Assembly: GCA_032717465.1 (NCBI GenBank)
Contig: JAVRFU010003696.1
Coordinates: 497,979-561,978 of the forward strand
Source: Coenobita brevimanus
Taxonomy: Eukaryota; Arthropoda; Malacostraca; Decapoda; Coenobitidae
Direction: 5' to 3'
DNA length: 64,000 bases
A model generated the notes under the pieces. It saw nothing but the letters and a program-made list of their open reading frames with translations. It was not told where the DNA came from and ran no database searches. Made by a program: the position numbers and the translations under genes. Below, in pieces: positions 18,786 through 30,585 of this stretch; position 1 is the first letter of the stretch, and each line of letters starts with the position of its first letter.

Positions 18786-19431
18786 CAGGGAACTGGGTAG
18801 CACACATACCCGTTCCTTTATGTTTTCCCAGTGAAAGAGAACTGGAGAAATTTTAGAATCCTTCCCTCCCTCCCTCAGAAGAAAAGGAAAGATAAAAATC
18901 CTAGAATGGCCACTGCTTACCTGGGGGCAGCCTCGATGGTTTCTTAAAAGCAAGGTAAAGGAAATGGAAAATTAACACGAACAGTAGGAACCCCGTCACC
19001 ATCTTGTCTCTTCTGTCTCTCTCTACCTCCCTCTTTGTATGTCTCGCCTCTGTGCCTCTCTCCCTCCCTCTCTCTCTCTACTGCCTGCACTGTTCCTCCT
19101 CGCGGCGGTATCTGAGAGTGCTGTATGGGGTGCAGGGAACGCAAGACCAGCGCTTCCACGCATGCGCAATCATTCTTTCAGCAGAGGGGAGTGTGGGAGG
19201 GGACAGCTGAGGATAACCCGGGGACGGACGGGGTGGGGGAGTCCGCTCGCTCCAAGATAGTGTTAAGAGGGTGGAAAATACAACATAGCGAAGTTCAGTG
19301 TATAATGAGACACTGGATTTCTAAGCAAAATATATAAAAGGAAGTAGGAATAATTATATCTAAACACATTAAAACAAGACTGTGTATAACATTTACAGTA
19401 CAGAAATAATTGTAAAGTCTTAACAAAACTA
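18786..19431. other. No gene recognised; CT-rich then GC-rich stretch
   Basis: CT-rich text at 19005-19085 is followed by GC-rich, CpG-containing DNA (19095-19260) with TCGCGGCGG and GGGGACGGACGG. It could be a small CpG-rich regulatory or exonic piece, but no splice site or domain supports a gene. Confidence 0.4.
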
Positions 19432-20090
19432 ATTTAAAGCATCTTTCCTATCACAGCCTTCTTCCTGATCGACAGTATGGGTTCCGTCAGGGACGCTCCA
19501 CTGGTGATGGTCACCTACCTATCAGACTCCTGGTCATATTCCGTTCGGGATTTTGGCGATAGCTTTGCCATTGCACTTGACATCTCAAAGGCTTTCGATC
19601 GAGTCTGGCATAAATCTTAAATTATCTGGCATAAATCTTAAATTTTCAAACTACCTTCTTGCAATTTCTATCCTTCTGTCTGTACCCTCATCTCATGATT
19701 CCTTTCTTGTCGTTCTATAGCTGCTGTTGTAGACAGCCACCGTTCTTCTCCTAGAGCTATCAATACAGTGTTCCTCAGGGCTCTGTCCTATCACCAACTC
19801 TCTTCCTTTTATTTATCAATGACCTTCTAAGCTGTACATGTAACCCTATCCACTCATACGTTGGTGACTCCACCCTTCGCCTTTCCATTCGCATCTCTCA
19901 GCGTCCATCTCAGCAGGTACATCAGCAAACAAGAGATGAGGCTATGGCACACCTAATGTCTGACTTGGCTCATATCTCTGACTGAGGCTAAAGTAATCTT
20001 GTTTTGAATACATCAAAGGCTTAATTCTTACATCCTTCAACTCGTCAAAATATTCCACAGGAGTATCTTCTAATATATAACAATATGGCA
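19432..20090 (+). mobile_element. LINE J family, copy J3 (RT core fragment)
   Basis: It is colinear with about 9549-10190 of J1: LSDRQYGFRQGRST region, LDISKAFDRVW near 19580-19615, PQGSVLSPT, and a degraded motif C at about 19855-19865. A 20-bp local duplication (GGCATAAATCTTAAATT) breaks it near 19610-19640. It is truncated at both ends. Confidence 0.75.
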
Positions 20091-20137
20091 TACATGACTT
20101 CTGACTTGGGCTTATATTCTTATGGGTTAAAGAAGCT

Positions 20138-20245
20138 CCCTAACACCTCTTCCTAATCGATTTGTTTTGTTAATTGCTTCTTACAATCTCTGTCATTTAA
20201 ATCATTCAAATACCATCATACTCACCATAAATAACATACAGGTAC
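20138..20245 (+). mobile_element. MITE family M2, 5' half copy
   Basis: CCCTAACACCTCTTCCTAAT, then CGATTTG and a diverged interior with ATACCATCATACTC. The right terminal repeat is absent. Confidence 0.55.
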
Positions 20246-20285
20246 ATCCCCATCCCACACCGCCACAGGCAGTTTAAAGTGAGGA

Positions 20286-21170
20286 TGAAGCATTTGCCTT
20301 TGCAATGCCCCAGCTACTTTTGAGCATCTCATGGACCGCGTACTTGAAGGTCTGCTCTGGCAGATAGCTCTCATCTATCTGGACGATGTGATGGTGTTTG
20401 GACGGACGTTCGACCAGGAATTGGAAAGGCTGTCAGAGTTGCTGAACAGGACCTGTGCAGTACACCTCAAGCTGAACCCCAAGAAGTGCTACTTGTTTCA
20501 GAAGGAAGTAAAGTACCTGGGACACATTGTAGGCAAGAGCAGGATACGTACTGACCCAGAGAAGGTGGCAGCTGTGGAAAACTGGCCAATTCCAACTTGA
20601 GTGAAGGACATATGGAGTTTTCTTGGTGTGTGCACATACTAACGGCGTTTCATCAGGGACTTTGCAATGATAGCTGAACCTCTGCACAAGCTGCTTGGGA
20701 AGAGGCAGAAGTTTGTGTGGACAGCAGAAACTCAGAAAGCCTTCGACGAACTCAAGCATGCTTTGGCAAGCTCTCCAGTATTGCCATACCCTGATCAGAG
20801 TCAGCCACTTATCTTGAACTGTGATTCTAGTGACCATGGTATTGGTGGAGTTCTGTCACATAAAAAGATTGACAAGGAGTATGTGGTGGCATACTACACC
20901 AAGAAGCTCAGCCCACCACAGCGAAACTACTGTGTGACCCGTAAGGCATACTTGCCAGTGATGAAGAGCCTTGATTTCTTCCATCCCTGCTTGTACTGGT
21001 CCTGCTTCACCATCAGGATGGATCATGCAGCACTCAAGTGGCTGAAAACGCTAAAGAATCTGGAAGGACAACTGGCCACTGGCTTGGGAGGCTGGACCAG
21101 CACAGTTATGAGGTACAACACCATCCTGTTTGCATACATGGCAATGCTGACAGCCTGAGTCATGGGTCTT
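20286..21170 (+). pseudogene. RT C-terminal part and RNase H of Gypsy copy G1b
   Basis: Starting mid-RT, it reads NAPATFEHLMDRVLEGL, then the active-site IYLDDVMVFG (about 20370-20400), then HLKLNPKKCYLFQKEVKYLGHIV. After a stop near 20600 comes FAMIAEPLHKLLGK. RNase H follows with LILNCDSSDHGIGGVLS (first Asp, about 20810-20860) and IRMDHAALKWL (DH[AQ]ALKWL block, about 21014-21047). RT and RNase H make element cDNA in the cytoplasm. The 5' end is missing and stops are present. Confidence 0.78.
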
Positions 21171-22414
21171 GTGACCCGGAGTGCCAGCAGTGTAGTGAAA
21201 AAGAAGTCTGTAGCAAGAAATGCAACCAAACTGCAGTGACAGGGCCAGCATTAGACGCAGAAGACCTGAAGAAGATGCGATCGAGGATGAAGATTTACAT
21301 CCAGTGCTACAGTGGATGCAGCAGAGTACAATGCGACCATTTTGGGAATAAGTTTCTAGATTTAGCCCTTTAACCCGGAGCTTCTGGAGTCAGTGGGACC
21401 CTCTTTGCTTGAAGAACGGACTTCTGGAGTGTCAGTGGGAGACACCTGATGGCCGCAGCAAGTATTGGCAACTGATGGTTCTGAAGAAAATGAGGCCTGG
21501 GATATTGGATAAGTCCCATAACCAGATCACTGATGGGCACCTGAGAGTGAAGAAAACTCGAACCTGAATGCGACAGAGGTTCTTCTGAATTGCCATGCAT
21601 CAGGATGTTGAAGAGTGGTGTAGGGCCTGTGATGTGTGTTGTGCCAAGAAGGGACCCAAGAAACGTGGTTGTGCCCCTCTTCAGCTGTACCAAGTGGGTG
21701 CACCGATGGAAAGAATCCTGGTGGACATTGCTGGACCTTTGCCACTCACTGAAAGAGGTAACCTGTATATATGTGTCGCCATGGACTGTTGCACAAAGTG
21801 GCCAGAAGGCTATGCCATCCCTGATCAAGAGGCTGCGACTGTTGCTCAGGTGGTAGTTGATCAATTTTTCTCTTGTTTTGGGATGCCTCAAGAGTCCATT
21901 CAGACCTGGGTAGAAACTTTGAAACTGCTGTGTTCCATGAGTGCTGCAAGTTGTTGGGGATCAAGAAGACCAGGATGACCCCCACTAAGGCCACAGTCAG
22001 ATGGGATGACGGAGATTTTCAACTGAACCCTAGGACAAGAACTGGCCTAGTACTGCGGAGTGGGACAAAGAGAATAGGACCAGAAATTACCTGCATTACT
22101 GACGGCATATCAATCTGCACCTCATGAGTCTAACGGCAACACCCTGGCAAAACCGATGTTGGGCCACGAGTTACACTTACCCGTTGACTTGTTATTGGGA
22201 AGACCACCAAGGGAAGAGCTGCCTACAGACATCTCCAGCTTTGCGAAGCAACTTCAGAAAAGGTTGGCTAAGGTACATCATCAAGTGTGGAGAACCCTTT
22301 AGTTTTCAGGAGAGGTGATGAAGTGCAAGTATGATGCCAATGCAAGTTGGATGTGCTTCAAGGTTGGTGACCAAGTTTGGTTATACAATCCTTAGCGAAA
22401 GAAGGGACAGTCAT
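21171..22414 (+). pseudogene. Integrase of Gypsy copy G1b, interrupted by element G2
   Basis: It aligns with 1740-2935 of copy G1a. Visible blocks are EEWCRACDVCCAKKGPK (zinc-domain Cys pair, about 21610-21660), ILVDIAGPLPLTERGN (first Asp, about 21715-21760), the AAT-VAQVVVDQFFSCFGMPQE block, and DLGRNFETAVF, where the second catalytic Asp region has changed from HSDQG. It ends at 22414 inside the C-terminal GDQVWLYN block, where the reverse-oriented element G2 begins. The continuation is not found right of G2. Confidence 0.72.
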
Positions 22415-22925
22415 TGATAGGGTGAGACCCAGGAGGGAGATGGAAACAGCGAGGCCAGCTTGAGATTTTTTCTAATATGTACAGGCAAGGGCGTCACCTC
22501 CCTCTATAATGGCCTGAGGCAGACTGCCCGCCCACGCCAAGCAAGCCCCAGGCACGGGCGGTGTGGGAAACTTCCCACGTCAATTCAAACTCCAACACAC
22601 ACACCCTCCATTGCAGAGAACTCTGAACCTAGTGCAGTATTGATATAAAGCACATTAATCGAGGTGGAGGAAGGTCATGCAACAACAAAGCAATGGGCAG
22701 GTACTGACACTCATCATGACTTGAGACTAGGCATTACATGACACAAGAGTGGCAAAATTTACATGTCACATACATTCTGACTTTAGAGTGGCATAATTGC
22801 ATCAATAAGGAAATCAGTTGCATGTGCAGGAGCAACCATTGCTCTGGTAATATGGTAAAAGTGCAACAAGGTCATACACATTACAAAACACCTTGACATG
22901 CTCAGGGGTACACAACACTGCAATG
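22415..22925 (-). mobile_element. 3' LTR of Gypsy element G2 (left side)
   Basis: It starts TGATAGGGTGAGACCCAGGA. This aligns over about 66 bp with the right-hand LTR remnant at 26412-26477 (GAGGGAGATGG, CAG-GAGGCC, TTCTAATATGTACAG). The inner end is estimated from where the integrase frame stops, near 22926, so its length of about 510 bp is approximate. Confidence 0.65.
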
Positions 22926-24130
22926 TCACGGTACATAGTTTTCTAGGTGTCTTGGGGCGCGCCTAGCATGCTGCAGCCTCTCTAGGGGAGGGAGAGGCTG
23001 AGGGGCCTCCCCCCTGTGGTCAGCCTCCCGATGGGGACCATCCTCAATATGCGTGGTGGGTATCTGTTCCCTTGACTCCTCGTAGGGGCGTAGGTGGCGA
23101 TGATTTCTGAGGGAGGTTCGACCATTGCCGTCCAGCTGCACCAGGTATTTGCCTTGAGGGTGGGGTGTCAACGATATCCTCGACACTGTCCCATCACTCC
23201 ATCTCCTGGTTCTGTAGGTCCACCCACTGTCCTGGGTCAAGAGGGGCGACGTTGTGTGCCAACTGGTTGAATCTCATGGACACTGCATCCCCAGTGTGGG
23301 CCGTGGCCCGTTCCCTGCTTCTCGGCATCCTGGCCCATCGGCTGCTGATCCTGTAGTGTTCTTTGGCAGCAGGTACAGAGTCTCTCAGCTGACGTCTTAT
23401 CAGCAGCTGGGCTGGGGATACATCGGTATCACGTAGCAGGGTATTCAGGTACTGCAATAAGGACCTAGCAGCAGCATCCGAGTCCAGGGAGCCTCCTGGG
23501 TGGGTATTGTTCCTCAGTAGCCTCTTGGCGGACTTGACTGCAGCCTCTGCTCAGCCATTGGACTGTGGGTCATGGGCTGATGACACCCTCAGCTGCACAT
23601 GCCACACGGATGGGAATGCCCTCATTTCCCCACTTACGAGGTTCATACCCCCCTCACAAGACAGAACCTCTGGGATACCGAACCTCTTCAACCACTTAAG
23701 AAAGGCTGTTATAAGCCGTGAGCTGGCAATGCTCCTGGGCAGATGCTCCACCTCCAACCAGCTGGTTAGCTTGTCTGCATAAGCGATGTACCTTTCCCCC
23801 TCCAGTTAGAAAAGGTCAGCCACCATTTGCTGGAAGGTGTACTAAGGTGGGAGTGTGGGCAGGAAGGTTTCCGCGGGTTGTGATGGGGCATTCATTTCGT
23901 ACACCTGACAGTGCCTTCACTTCTACTTGACCTCAGTATCTATGCTGGGGCAGTACACGCATTGCCTGGCGTACCTGAGCAAGGAGTCTCTGTCCTTGTG
24001 ACCTGCGTGGTGGTTGGCAAGGACCGCACGGTGAAGGGCTGTGTGGATTACAAGTCGCAGGTGCCCCTCATCTCTAGCGAACATGACAATGACCTCCTGG
24101 CATGAAAGGTCCCTCCTCATCCTTTAGTAC
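22926..24130 (-). pseudogene. Integrase of Gypsy element G2, broken
   Basis: Going down the minus strand: a zinc domain with HHAGHKDRDSLLRYARQCVYCPSI (about 23950-24030, H-H then C-x2-C), the core segment KRFGIPEVLSCEGG, and SAHDPQSNG followed by a TGA and then AEAAVKSAKRLLRN. That is the PxSNG block around the catalytic Glu, with CGA changed to TGA near 23550. Then come LQYLNTLLRDTDVSPAQLLIRR and the C-terminal YLVQLDGNGRTSLRNHRHLRP. This is a separate family from G1. Several stops and frame changes make it inactive. Confidence 0.75.
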
Positions 24131-24211
24131 AGGCAGAGTGCTATTGGCTCCTAATCCTTCCAGTCAGTCCAGTCACCGGCACTCATGTGCTCATGGAGGA
24201 GCCTGTAGTCC

Positions 24212-24810
24212 TCATCCTGGAGAGTTTAATCCTCCACTTGATGGAGGTCCACAATGGCGCCTTCCTCTTCTTCTAGGGTGCAAGCCATCGCTGCCGCAAC
24301 CACGGCATATGTAGCTTCGTCCACCACCATGTTTGTCTCGTCCTGTCTGCCCCATAGCACGGGATATCTTGAGAGCGTGTCTGCTGTGCGGTTCACCTCC
24401 TCCATTAGGTACTTTATGCGAAATGAGTACATCAGTGTCTTCTTGAGGTTGAGTATGTGGGGGTTGCTGATGTCTTTCAGCTCTTTGTCCTTGAAGATCT
24501 TGGTGAGTGCGGGGTGGTCTGTGATGAAGACGAGGTCCGGACACCCCAGCAGGGACAGGTGAGCCTTTTTCAGGCACCATGCGATGGCAAGGGCCTCCCC
24601 CTCCAATGTTGAGTAGTTTTTCTCGGCCACTGTTAGATGGCGGCTTCCCCATAGGGCCAATATCCAGCCACCCCTGCAGCACAAGGGGGCTTCTTGAGAC
24701 ACACACTGGCAGTACTGCTGCATGACAACGAAGCCAATGCCAAGAATGTTGATGTCGGTGAACACTGCTGTGGGCTGTGTGGCCATAATACTGGAGGCCC
24801 TTCGTCACAA
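24212..24810 (-). pseudogene. RNase H domain of Gypsy element G2
   Basis: A nearly intact 186-residue minus-strand frame reads AVFTDINILGIGFVV (first Asp), SRHLTVAEKNYSTLEGEALAIAW (catalytic Glu) and DLVFITDHPALTKIF (third Asp with TDH), then NRTADTLSRYP (Asp-x-Leu-Ser linker). RNase H removes the RNA strand of the cDNA hybrid. A frameshift near 24790 separates it from the RT. Confidence 0.8.
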
Positions 24811-24859
24811 GCTGGCCTATAGCCTCCCTTGTTGACTTGAAGATGAACTGGAGTTGGCC

Positions 24860-25790
24860 GCTTCAGTACACCACTTTCCCTGATGGTTTTTTTCAATAAT
24901 TCCCTGAAGGGCTCCATGAGTGCTGCAATGGCGAGGAGTGGTGCCACCTGGTTCACCAGCCCAAACCACGATCGGAAATCTGTGAGGGAGGGGCGTGGCA
25001 GCATCTGGAAACTGGTTATACTGCTTAGCAAGTCCTGGGTAGGCTGATACTCCTCCCAGCTGAATTGATAACCTGAGAAGGTCACGCTTCTGAAGAAACG
25101 GAACTTGTCTTGGTGGAGAGTGATCCTGTTTTCTGCACATGTTCCCAAGAACTGGTATGTGTGCCAGAGAGCATCAGGAACGCTATGGTCATGCAGGAGC
25201 GTGTCGTCGACACATTTCAATTTACTGGGGATCTCTGCTGCTGCATCATCGAAGCGCTTGGTAAGGGCTTCCTGCCTTTTACAGTGGCCCATGGGTGTGC
25301 GCTGGAAGAGGAAGTGGTCCCACAGGGTGATGGTGATTATCTTCTTGCTCTCCTCATCGAGGTGAATTTGATGGAACTCCAAATAAACATCCACTACTCT
25401 CTTGAACATGTACTTCGGCACGCTAATGATTGTGTCGAATGGGGGTCAGGTGTGGTGGGTCTCCCACTGGATTGCCTGGTTGAGTCGCTGATACTTCACT
25501 GTTCTGCGCGGCCACCCATCTTTCTTCTGGACCACCACCATACGAGAACACCACTCCGTGGGTTCTCCTGCGTGTATGTGAAGAAGTCTGACCATGCCCA
25601 CCATGCTCCTTACCATGCCAATGGCCTCCTCTCTGTGCATGGCCTTGAATCTATGCTTGGCAACCCGTGTATCCACACATTGATGCACTTCAGGATCACA
25701 CAGCAATCTCACGGAACCCACAGCCAAGGATGGGACCAACTTGCAACCACGGGTGTAGCACTTGACGCCACGGGCCATGCTTCTAAATGG
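24860..25790 (-). pseudogene. Reverse transcriptase of Gypsy element G2
   Basis: Minus-strand reading gives PTEWCSRMVVVQKKDG, RRTVKYQRLNQAI (RT fingers), then DVYLEFHQIHLDEESKKIITI where the motif A Asp context is altered. FQRTPMGHC follows, then the active-site CVDDTLLHD (usually Y/F-V-D-D), HQDKFRFFRSVTFSGYQ, and the connection SLTDFRSWFGLVNQ. A stop lies at about 25445. No gag or protease precedes it. The PBS lies only about 270 bp of element sequence away once the SINE is subtracted, so gag-pro has been deleted. Confidence 0.75.
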
Positions 25791-25861
25791 GATGGAGACA
25801 TTTCCATAGTAGCATTACCAGCAGCCTCTCGTGGTGCAGATACTCATCACTTGATCTGTGC

Positions 25862-26211
25862 TTTTTTTTTCCTTTTTTTTTTTTATGTGTCCAACTCTGG
25901 GCATAGGCTTCACAGCCTGCTATCAAGGCCCAGCAGTCCTCCTACATACCATACACCTCTACATGTCACCACTTCGGCGCTAACACCCACCGTCCATACT
26001 GAATACATGCTAGGGCTGTCTCATACAGGACTGGTGTATTGGTATTAGCGGGGGTATTTTTAAGACATATCGGCGGGTCTTCTAGTAGATCAGTAAAGCC
26101 TGATTTAATGAAATTCAAATCCTTAAACTTGTTCCCTGCCTCAGCGGGGATTTGAACCTGGGTTCGTTAGAACGGCAGGCCAACTCTCTACCGACTGCGC
26201 CACGCCTCCCC
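25862..26211 (-). mobile_element. tRNA-derived SINE family T1, copy 2 (inside Gypsy G2)
   Basis: This is the best-preserved head of the family. In the minus direction TGGCGCAGTCGG (26202-26191) fits box A and GGTTCAAATCC (26158-26148) fits box B at tRNA-like spacing, and the body ends in an A-rich tail at about 25882-25862. It is colinear with 12789-13157 and 48988-49331. It separates the G2 5' leader from the RT. Confidence 0.85.
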
Positions 26212-26400
26212 CGGGTGCAGGGTCGGGTATGCTGACATGTAGGCTGTCCCCATTCCTGGAGGTTGTAGCTGGGTTAGTGGCACACTGCACATGTTGCTGT
26301 GTGCTTGGTTTCCTGGCGGCATGCAGCGGAACAAGTTTTTTGACTCAAGGTTCGCCTGCTCGAGCACTGACGGCACCACTCCTGGGTTACCTGTATAACT

Positions 26401-26411
26401 CCACTGCACCA
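26401..26411 (-). other. Putative primer-binding site of Gypsy G2
   Basis: In the element sense it reads TGGTGCAGTGG, starting with the TGG expected opposite a tRNA CCA end. It lies directly after the LTR end ..CCAACA. The tRNA is not identified. Confidence 0.5.
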
Positions 26412-26477
26412 TGTTGGCGTGAGAACCAGCAGGGAGATGGAGACAGTGAGGCCTGCTTTAAATTTATTCTAATATGT
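26412..26477 (-). mobile_element. 5' LTR remnant of Gypsy G2 (66 bp)
   Basis: Begins TGTTGGCGTGAGAACCAGCA and aligns with 22415-22480. Similarity stops at TATGTACAG, where a TG-rich block shared with 34450-34590 begins. Confidence 0.7.
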
Positions 26478-26480
26478 ACA

Positions 26481-26803
<323 letters not shown>

Positions 26804-28519
26804 CTAAGCGGTGCACCAAACACACGAGGCCTGAGTTGGCCGATGTTAACGTGTTTGTTTTACCGTCACCATCATAAAGCATTGTGTTCTTGCTGCGGCG
26901 TGTTGATGGTTATATTATATACTTGTAACACGTCCCAGTGTTTTATGTTTGTATCAGCAGTGGCACCAAGAATGTTAAGCAGGAAATCAGCTTCAGATGT
27001 AACTGCGAGTTAAGAATGACGGGTGGGGGATGGGTGGGTAGGGGTATGGGGGGGTTGGGGTGGAGGTCGTTTCGTCCCCCTCTACCCTCTTACCTGGGTA
27101 TACAGCAGTAGGAAGGGGGCATCCCTGGCCAGAAATTAGTCATCGTCAGTGTATATATATTTCCTCCTCTGTCATTTTTTTTCATTGTACATTTCTTGCC
27201 TTCTTTGTCATTTTTTTTTTTTTTCAGATTTTACTGTGTATTCCTTGCCTCTTTTGTCACCTTTTCCTTTTTCTTTTTTTTTATTGTATATTATTTTTAA
27301 CACCACCTGCCTACATGTCAGCCTGCCAGCCAACTAGATTGCTTTCTTGCCTGCATACTATATATTCCTATATGTTTTGCCTGGCGCTGATGAGAAGCCT
27401 GTGCGTGGTGGCGTTGGACACCCTGGGTGGAGCAGCAGCGACATGCATCCGCGAGCCAAACCTCCATATATTTCCCTGCACCTCGCCGTGGGGAGGGTGT
27501 GCATGGAGAGTCTGTTTACCTAAGTGCATGATGGCAACAGAAGATGAGGAAGATATGAGTGATATGTCAGCATGACTAATGTGCCTGAGGGTTCTGCTAT
27601 CTGAAATGCATGGTGGCTATTGCCAATGGACAGGAGACTCAAAGGATGGGACAGGCAGTCAGACGGACGGGTAGACGGAGCAGGTTGCTGCTTAACATCG
27701 GTTAGTCTAGCTGAGCAGACCCGTCAACCACAGTCAGAAACTGCTCCTACGGGACCGTCGTACAGGTACAGTACAGTACATGCAACGCGTGGATATCCGT
27801 AATCCCAGTGTGGTAGACAGCTTCTCACAAGAGTCAGACCAAGCCCCTTCTCATGGTGAGGTGCAGGAAACTATGAGTGCACAGTGCCACCACGTGTAGG
27901 CTCCTCCTCAGCACCTGGGGACGAAGGCTGACAGGTAATGAAGACAAGAGGAGGGAGGAAAAGGTGGTGACGGCGGCACTGACAGGGAGTAGAAAGGCTT
28001 GGCGTTAACAGTGTGGGTGATGTTCCCGGTAACTAACTAAGCTTTACGACCACACGACACACCATTTATGCCCCTCTCGTTGGCATGGCACACCGCAACA
28101 CTTCTTCTTAAGCCAATTATTTTGCGTATCACACCTTATTGTTGCTTTAAGTGCTATATTATTATCCGTTTTGTTTGCCTTAGTAACACACGAGGATACT
28201 TTGACCCATTAGGCAAGGTATTTAAGGAAGGTTTCAGGATGTATCGTCAGCCAGCACGAACACCACCTTTTGTAAAGTGTTGCCCTGCAGGGAGACACAG
28301 CCACGGAGGAGGAGTAGGAGGAGGAGCAGGAGGAGGAGCAGGAGGAGGAGGAAGACAACGACGAATACGACGATGATGATAATGATGATGACACGCACGC
28401 ACGCACATGCACCTGCGTTGACTGGAATATTAATATCCTCCAGTGTTCCGTGTTGTTGGAAGAGGTAGGCTCGGCAGGCAGTGAAGCAGTCAGGGAGACA
28501 AGAGAAGCATTTAGACGTA
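26804..28519. other. No gene recognised
   Basis: Mixed DNA with G-rich text (27020-27060), T-rich CTTTTTT stretches (27170-27300), a GGAGGA-rich block (28300-28350) and a GATGATAATG patch (28366-28390). No exon with both splice sites or a known domain was found. Confidence 0.6.
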
Positions 28520-28815
28520 CGCTGAGACACTTTTGCATGTCCCGTTGCCAGCATATGTTTTTACCAGACGTAAAGGCAAACACACGCACCCTAACACACT
28601 CCTGCATGTCCCGTCACTAGCATATGATTTTACAAGACGTAGAGGCAAACACACGCACCTTGACACACTATTGCTACATGATTCTACAAGACGCACAGGC
28701 AAGCACACGCACCTAAACACATTCTAGCATGTCTCGTCACCAGAATATGATTTGACAAGGGGCGTAGAAGCATGAAAACATTTTGACACGTATTTGTATG
28801 CACCATTTTAAGTCA
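28520..28815. repeat. About 68-bp degenerate minisatellite, four to five units
   Basis: CATGTCCCGT, AGCATATGATTTTAC, AAGACGTA and GGCAA[AG]CACACGCACC recur with a period near 68 bp. The third unit is shortened and the last ones are diverged. Confidence 0.8.
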
Positions 28816-30299
28816 GGGGTGTAATTTCTATATACAGGTGGTACTGCGTATTGGAAGAAAATGGAGGATCAAATTTACAGTAAGTAATGGAACTGTATTA
28901 AGCAACAGTCCTCCAAAACAATGTCTTTTTTTTTTTTAAGATAGCAATGAAACTTTAAAAAGGACGCGTTATCAAGACGGCGATCCGTAACATGGACTCT
29001 GTAAATGTTAAGAATCACACACTCTAGCTGACAGCAGCACATGCTTGGCTTCGCGTGTAAACCACAACTGTCAACTCTCTCATCTTCCCTCACACAGACA
29101 CGCCAGTTGTTACTCGTGCCCTGAGGTTGACTAACACGAAAAATCTTGCATAAGGATGATATAAACTGCTAAATCTGTCCTACGTTGTTGCTTTCCTGAC
29201 TACGTATAGACCACAACAGCCAGTCTCTCTCATCTTCCCTCACAAATACGCCAGATGTTACATTGTGCTCTTAGGTTGTCTGAAGAAAAGCTGCTTAGGG
29301 ATGGAGAAATAATATAGCTAAATATGGCCAAGATTAATATCCAGCATCACCTAACGTTTGTGCGAGTGGCAGAGTTTAATAGTTATAAGGCATCTCTTGC
29401 TATTGCCCATTGTTATGTAAAATATTCTCTCCTCAGTCCCTACTTGTCCTTTACCCCCCTCCCTCCTTTCCTCCATCTCCCCATCCCTCCATTTCTCTCC
29501 CTCTCCCTCCATCTCTCCCTCGGCTTCCATCGCTCTCCATTTCCCCCCCTCCCTCCCCCCCTCCTTGCTCTCCCCTTTCACGTCGCTATTTTTGACAGTT
29601 GCCCATCTCACCCACGCCGGTATTCGTGACCCGTTTTCCTCCAAGCATCAAGCTCTGTTGGAATCATTCTCTATTGGTTCCTCGATATTTTGGCTACGAA
29701 ATTCCCTCTGTATATCAGCGTCCTAACAAACCCAGGGCGCCTGTAATATTAAAACAATAATGCTTACCCCTTTCAATCTCATGACGAATTATTCACGCTG
29801 TCCCTAAAAGACTTTAGAGACTCTTCGGACTGTAGTTCTTATATATAGTCGTAGATATAGCCTTCATTAACCCCCTCTATTTTTTTCAGGCAGGGAAGAA
29901 GGAACTAATGGCCAGAAGCCGGCAAGCCTTTTACTACAGAAAATTGAAAAGAAAAAAAAAAGCCAAAGATGAAGTTAGATAATTTTGAGACATGTAAATT
30001 AGAAAATGTCATGCTTTTGAAGGGGTCAACATCATTGCCTAGACTAAGCCTCGTCTTACTACAGGGCAATTTTTTCACTTTATAGAAACACCGTAATGGG
30101 TTAGGGTCCTTCCTCTGAAAATTAGGAGTATTAACGCCATTACTTAATCTCCATGTTCTTAAGTTTTTAGGCATTTCAAAAGTTTAGGACCCCAAACTGC
30201 ACCGACAGCTTATATACCCTCTCCGGGAGAAGGTTATAGAGATGAAATTATACTTTTTAACAGTGACACAAGTTTTATTATACTCTAACGTGCTGATAG
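28816..30299. other. No gene recognised; pyrimidine-rich block
   Basis: CCTCCCTC-rich text at 29452-29580; the rest looks unique. CAACTGTCAACTCTCTCATCTTCCCTCACA at 29065-29095 has a relative at about 29210-29250 (CAGTCTCTCTCATCTTCCCTCACAAATACGCCAG), a short local direct duplication about 145 bp apart. Confidence 0.55.
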
Positions 30300-30585
30300 G
30301 TAGAGGTGGCAACAACATCCACTCCTGTAGTGCTGCCTACTTCTTTGTTTCAGTCCTCCTCTTCCTGTATCTTTCATCCTTCCTGTCTATTATTCTACCC
30401 ACTTCAGGCGAGTGCATCACGTAACAAGCCCAATGGTTCCCTGTTACCCAGAAAACCATATGCAACGCTGAGTCGTAACCACACACCCACATAACAGGCC
30501 GATGTGCAGCAGACTATGGTGCCCCTGTTAAAAGAGTCCAGTTCTAAATGTGACATTTATCCAGGTAATAAACCGATACTCTTCC
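30300..30585 (+). mobile_element. SINE-like family T2, ancient copy
   Basis: The phrase order matches 41310-41610: CATCCACTC, a CTTCCTGT-type stretch, GGC..GTGCATC (for GTGACTC), ACAAGCCCAATGGTTCCCTG, ACCATATGCAACGCTGAGT, GGTGCCCCTGTT and a degraded GACATTTATCCAGG. It is much more diverged than the other copies. Confidence 0.5.

Noticed and set aside
19039..19260. Secreted protein with a signal peptide (LLPALFLLAAVSESA)
   Set aside because: The hydrophobic part comes from a CT-rich simple repeat, and there is no splice site, domain or second support.
24226..24786. Cellular gene encoding a 186-residue protein
   Set aside because: It is the RNase H domain of the reverse-oriented Gypsy element G2.
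28520..28815. CRISPR-like array with repeats and spacers
   Set aside because: The entire 68-bp unit, not just a short repeat, is conserved; it is a minisatellite.
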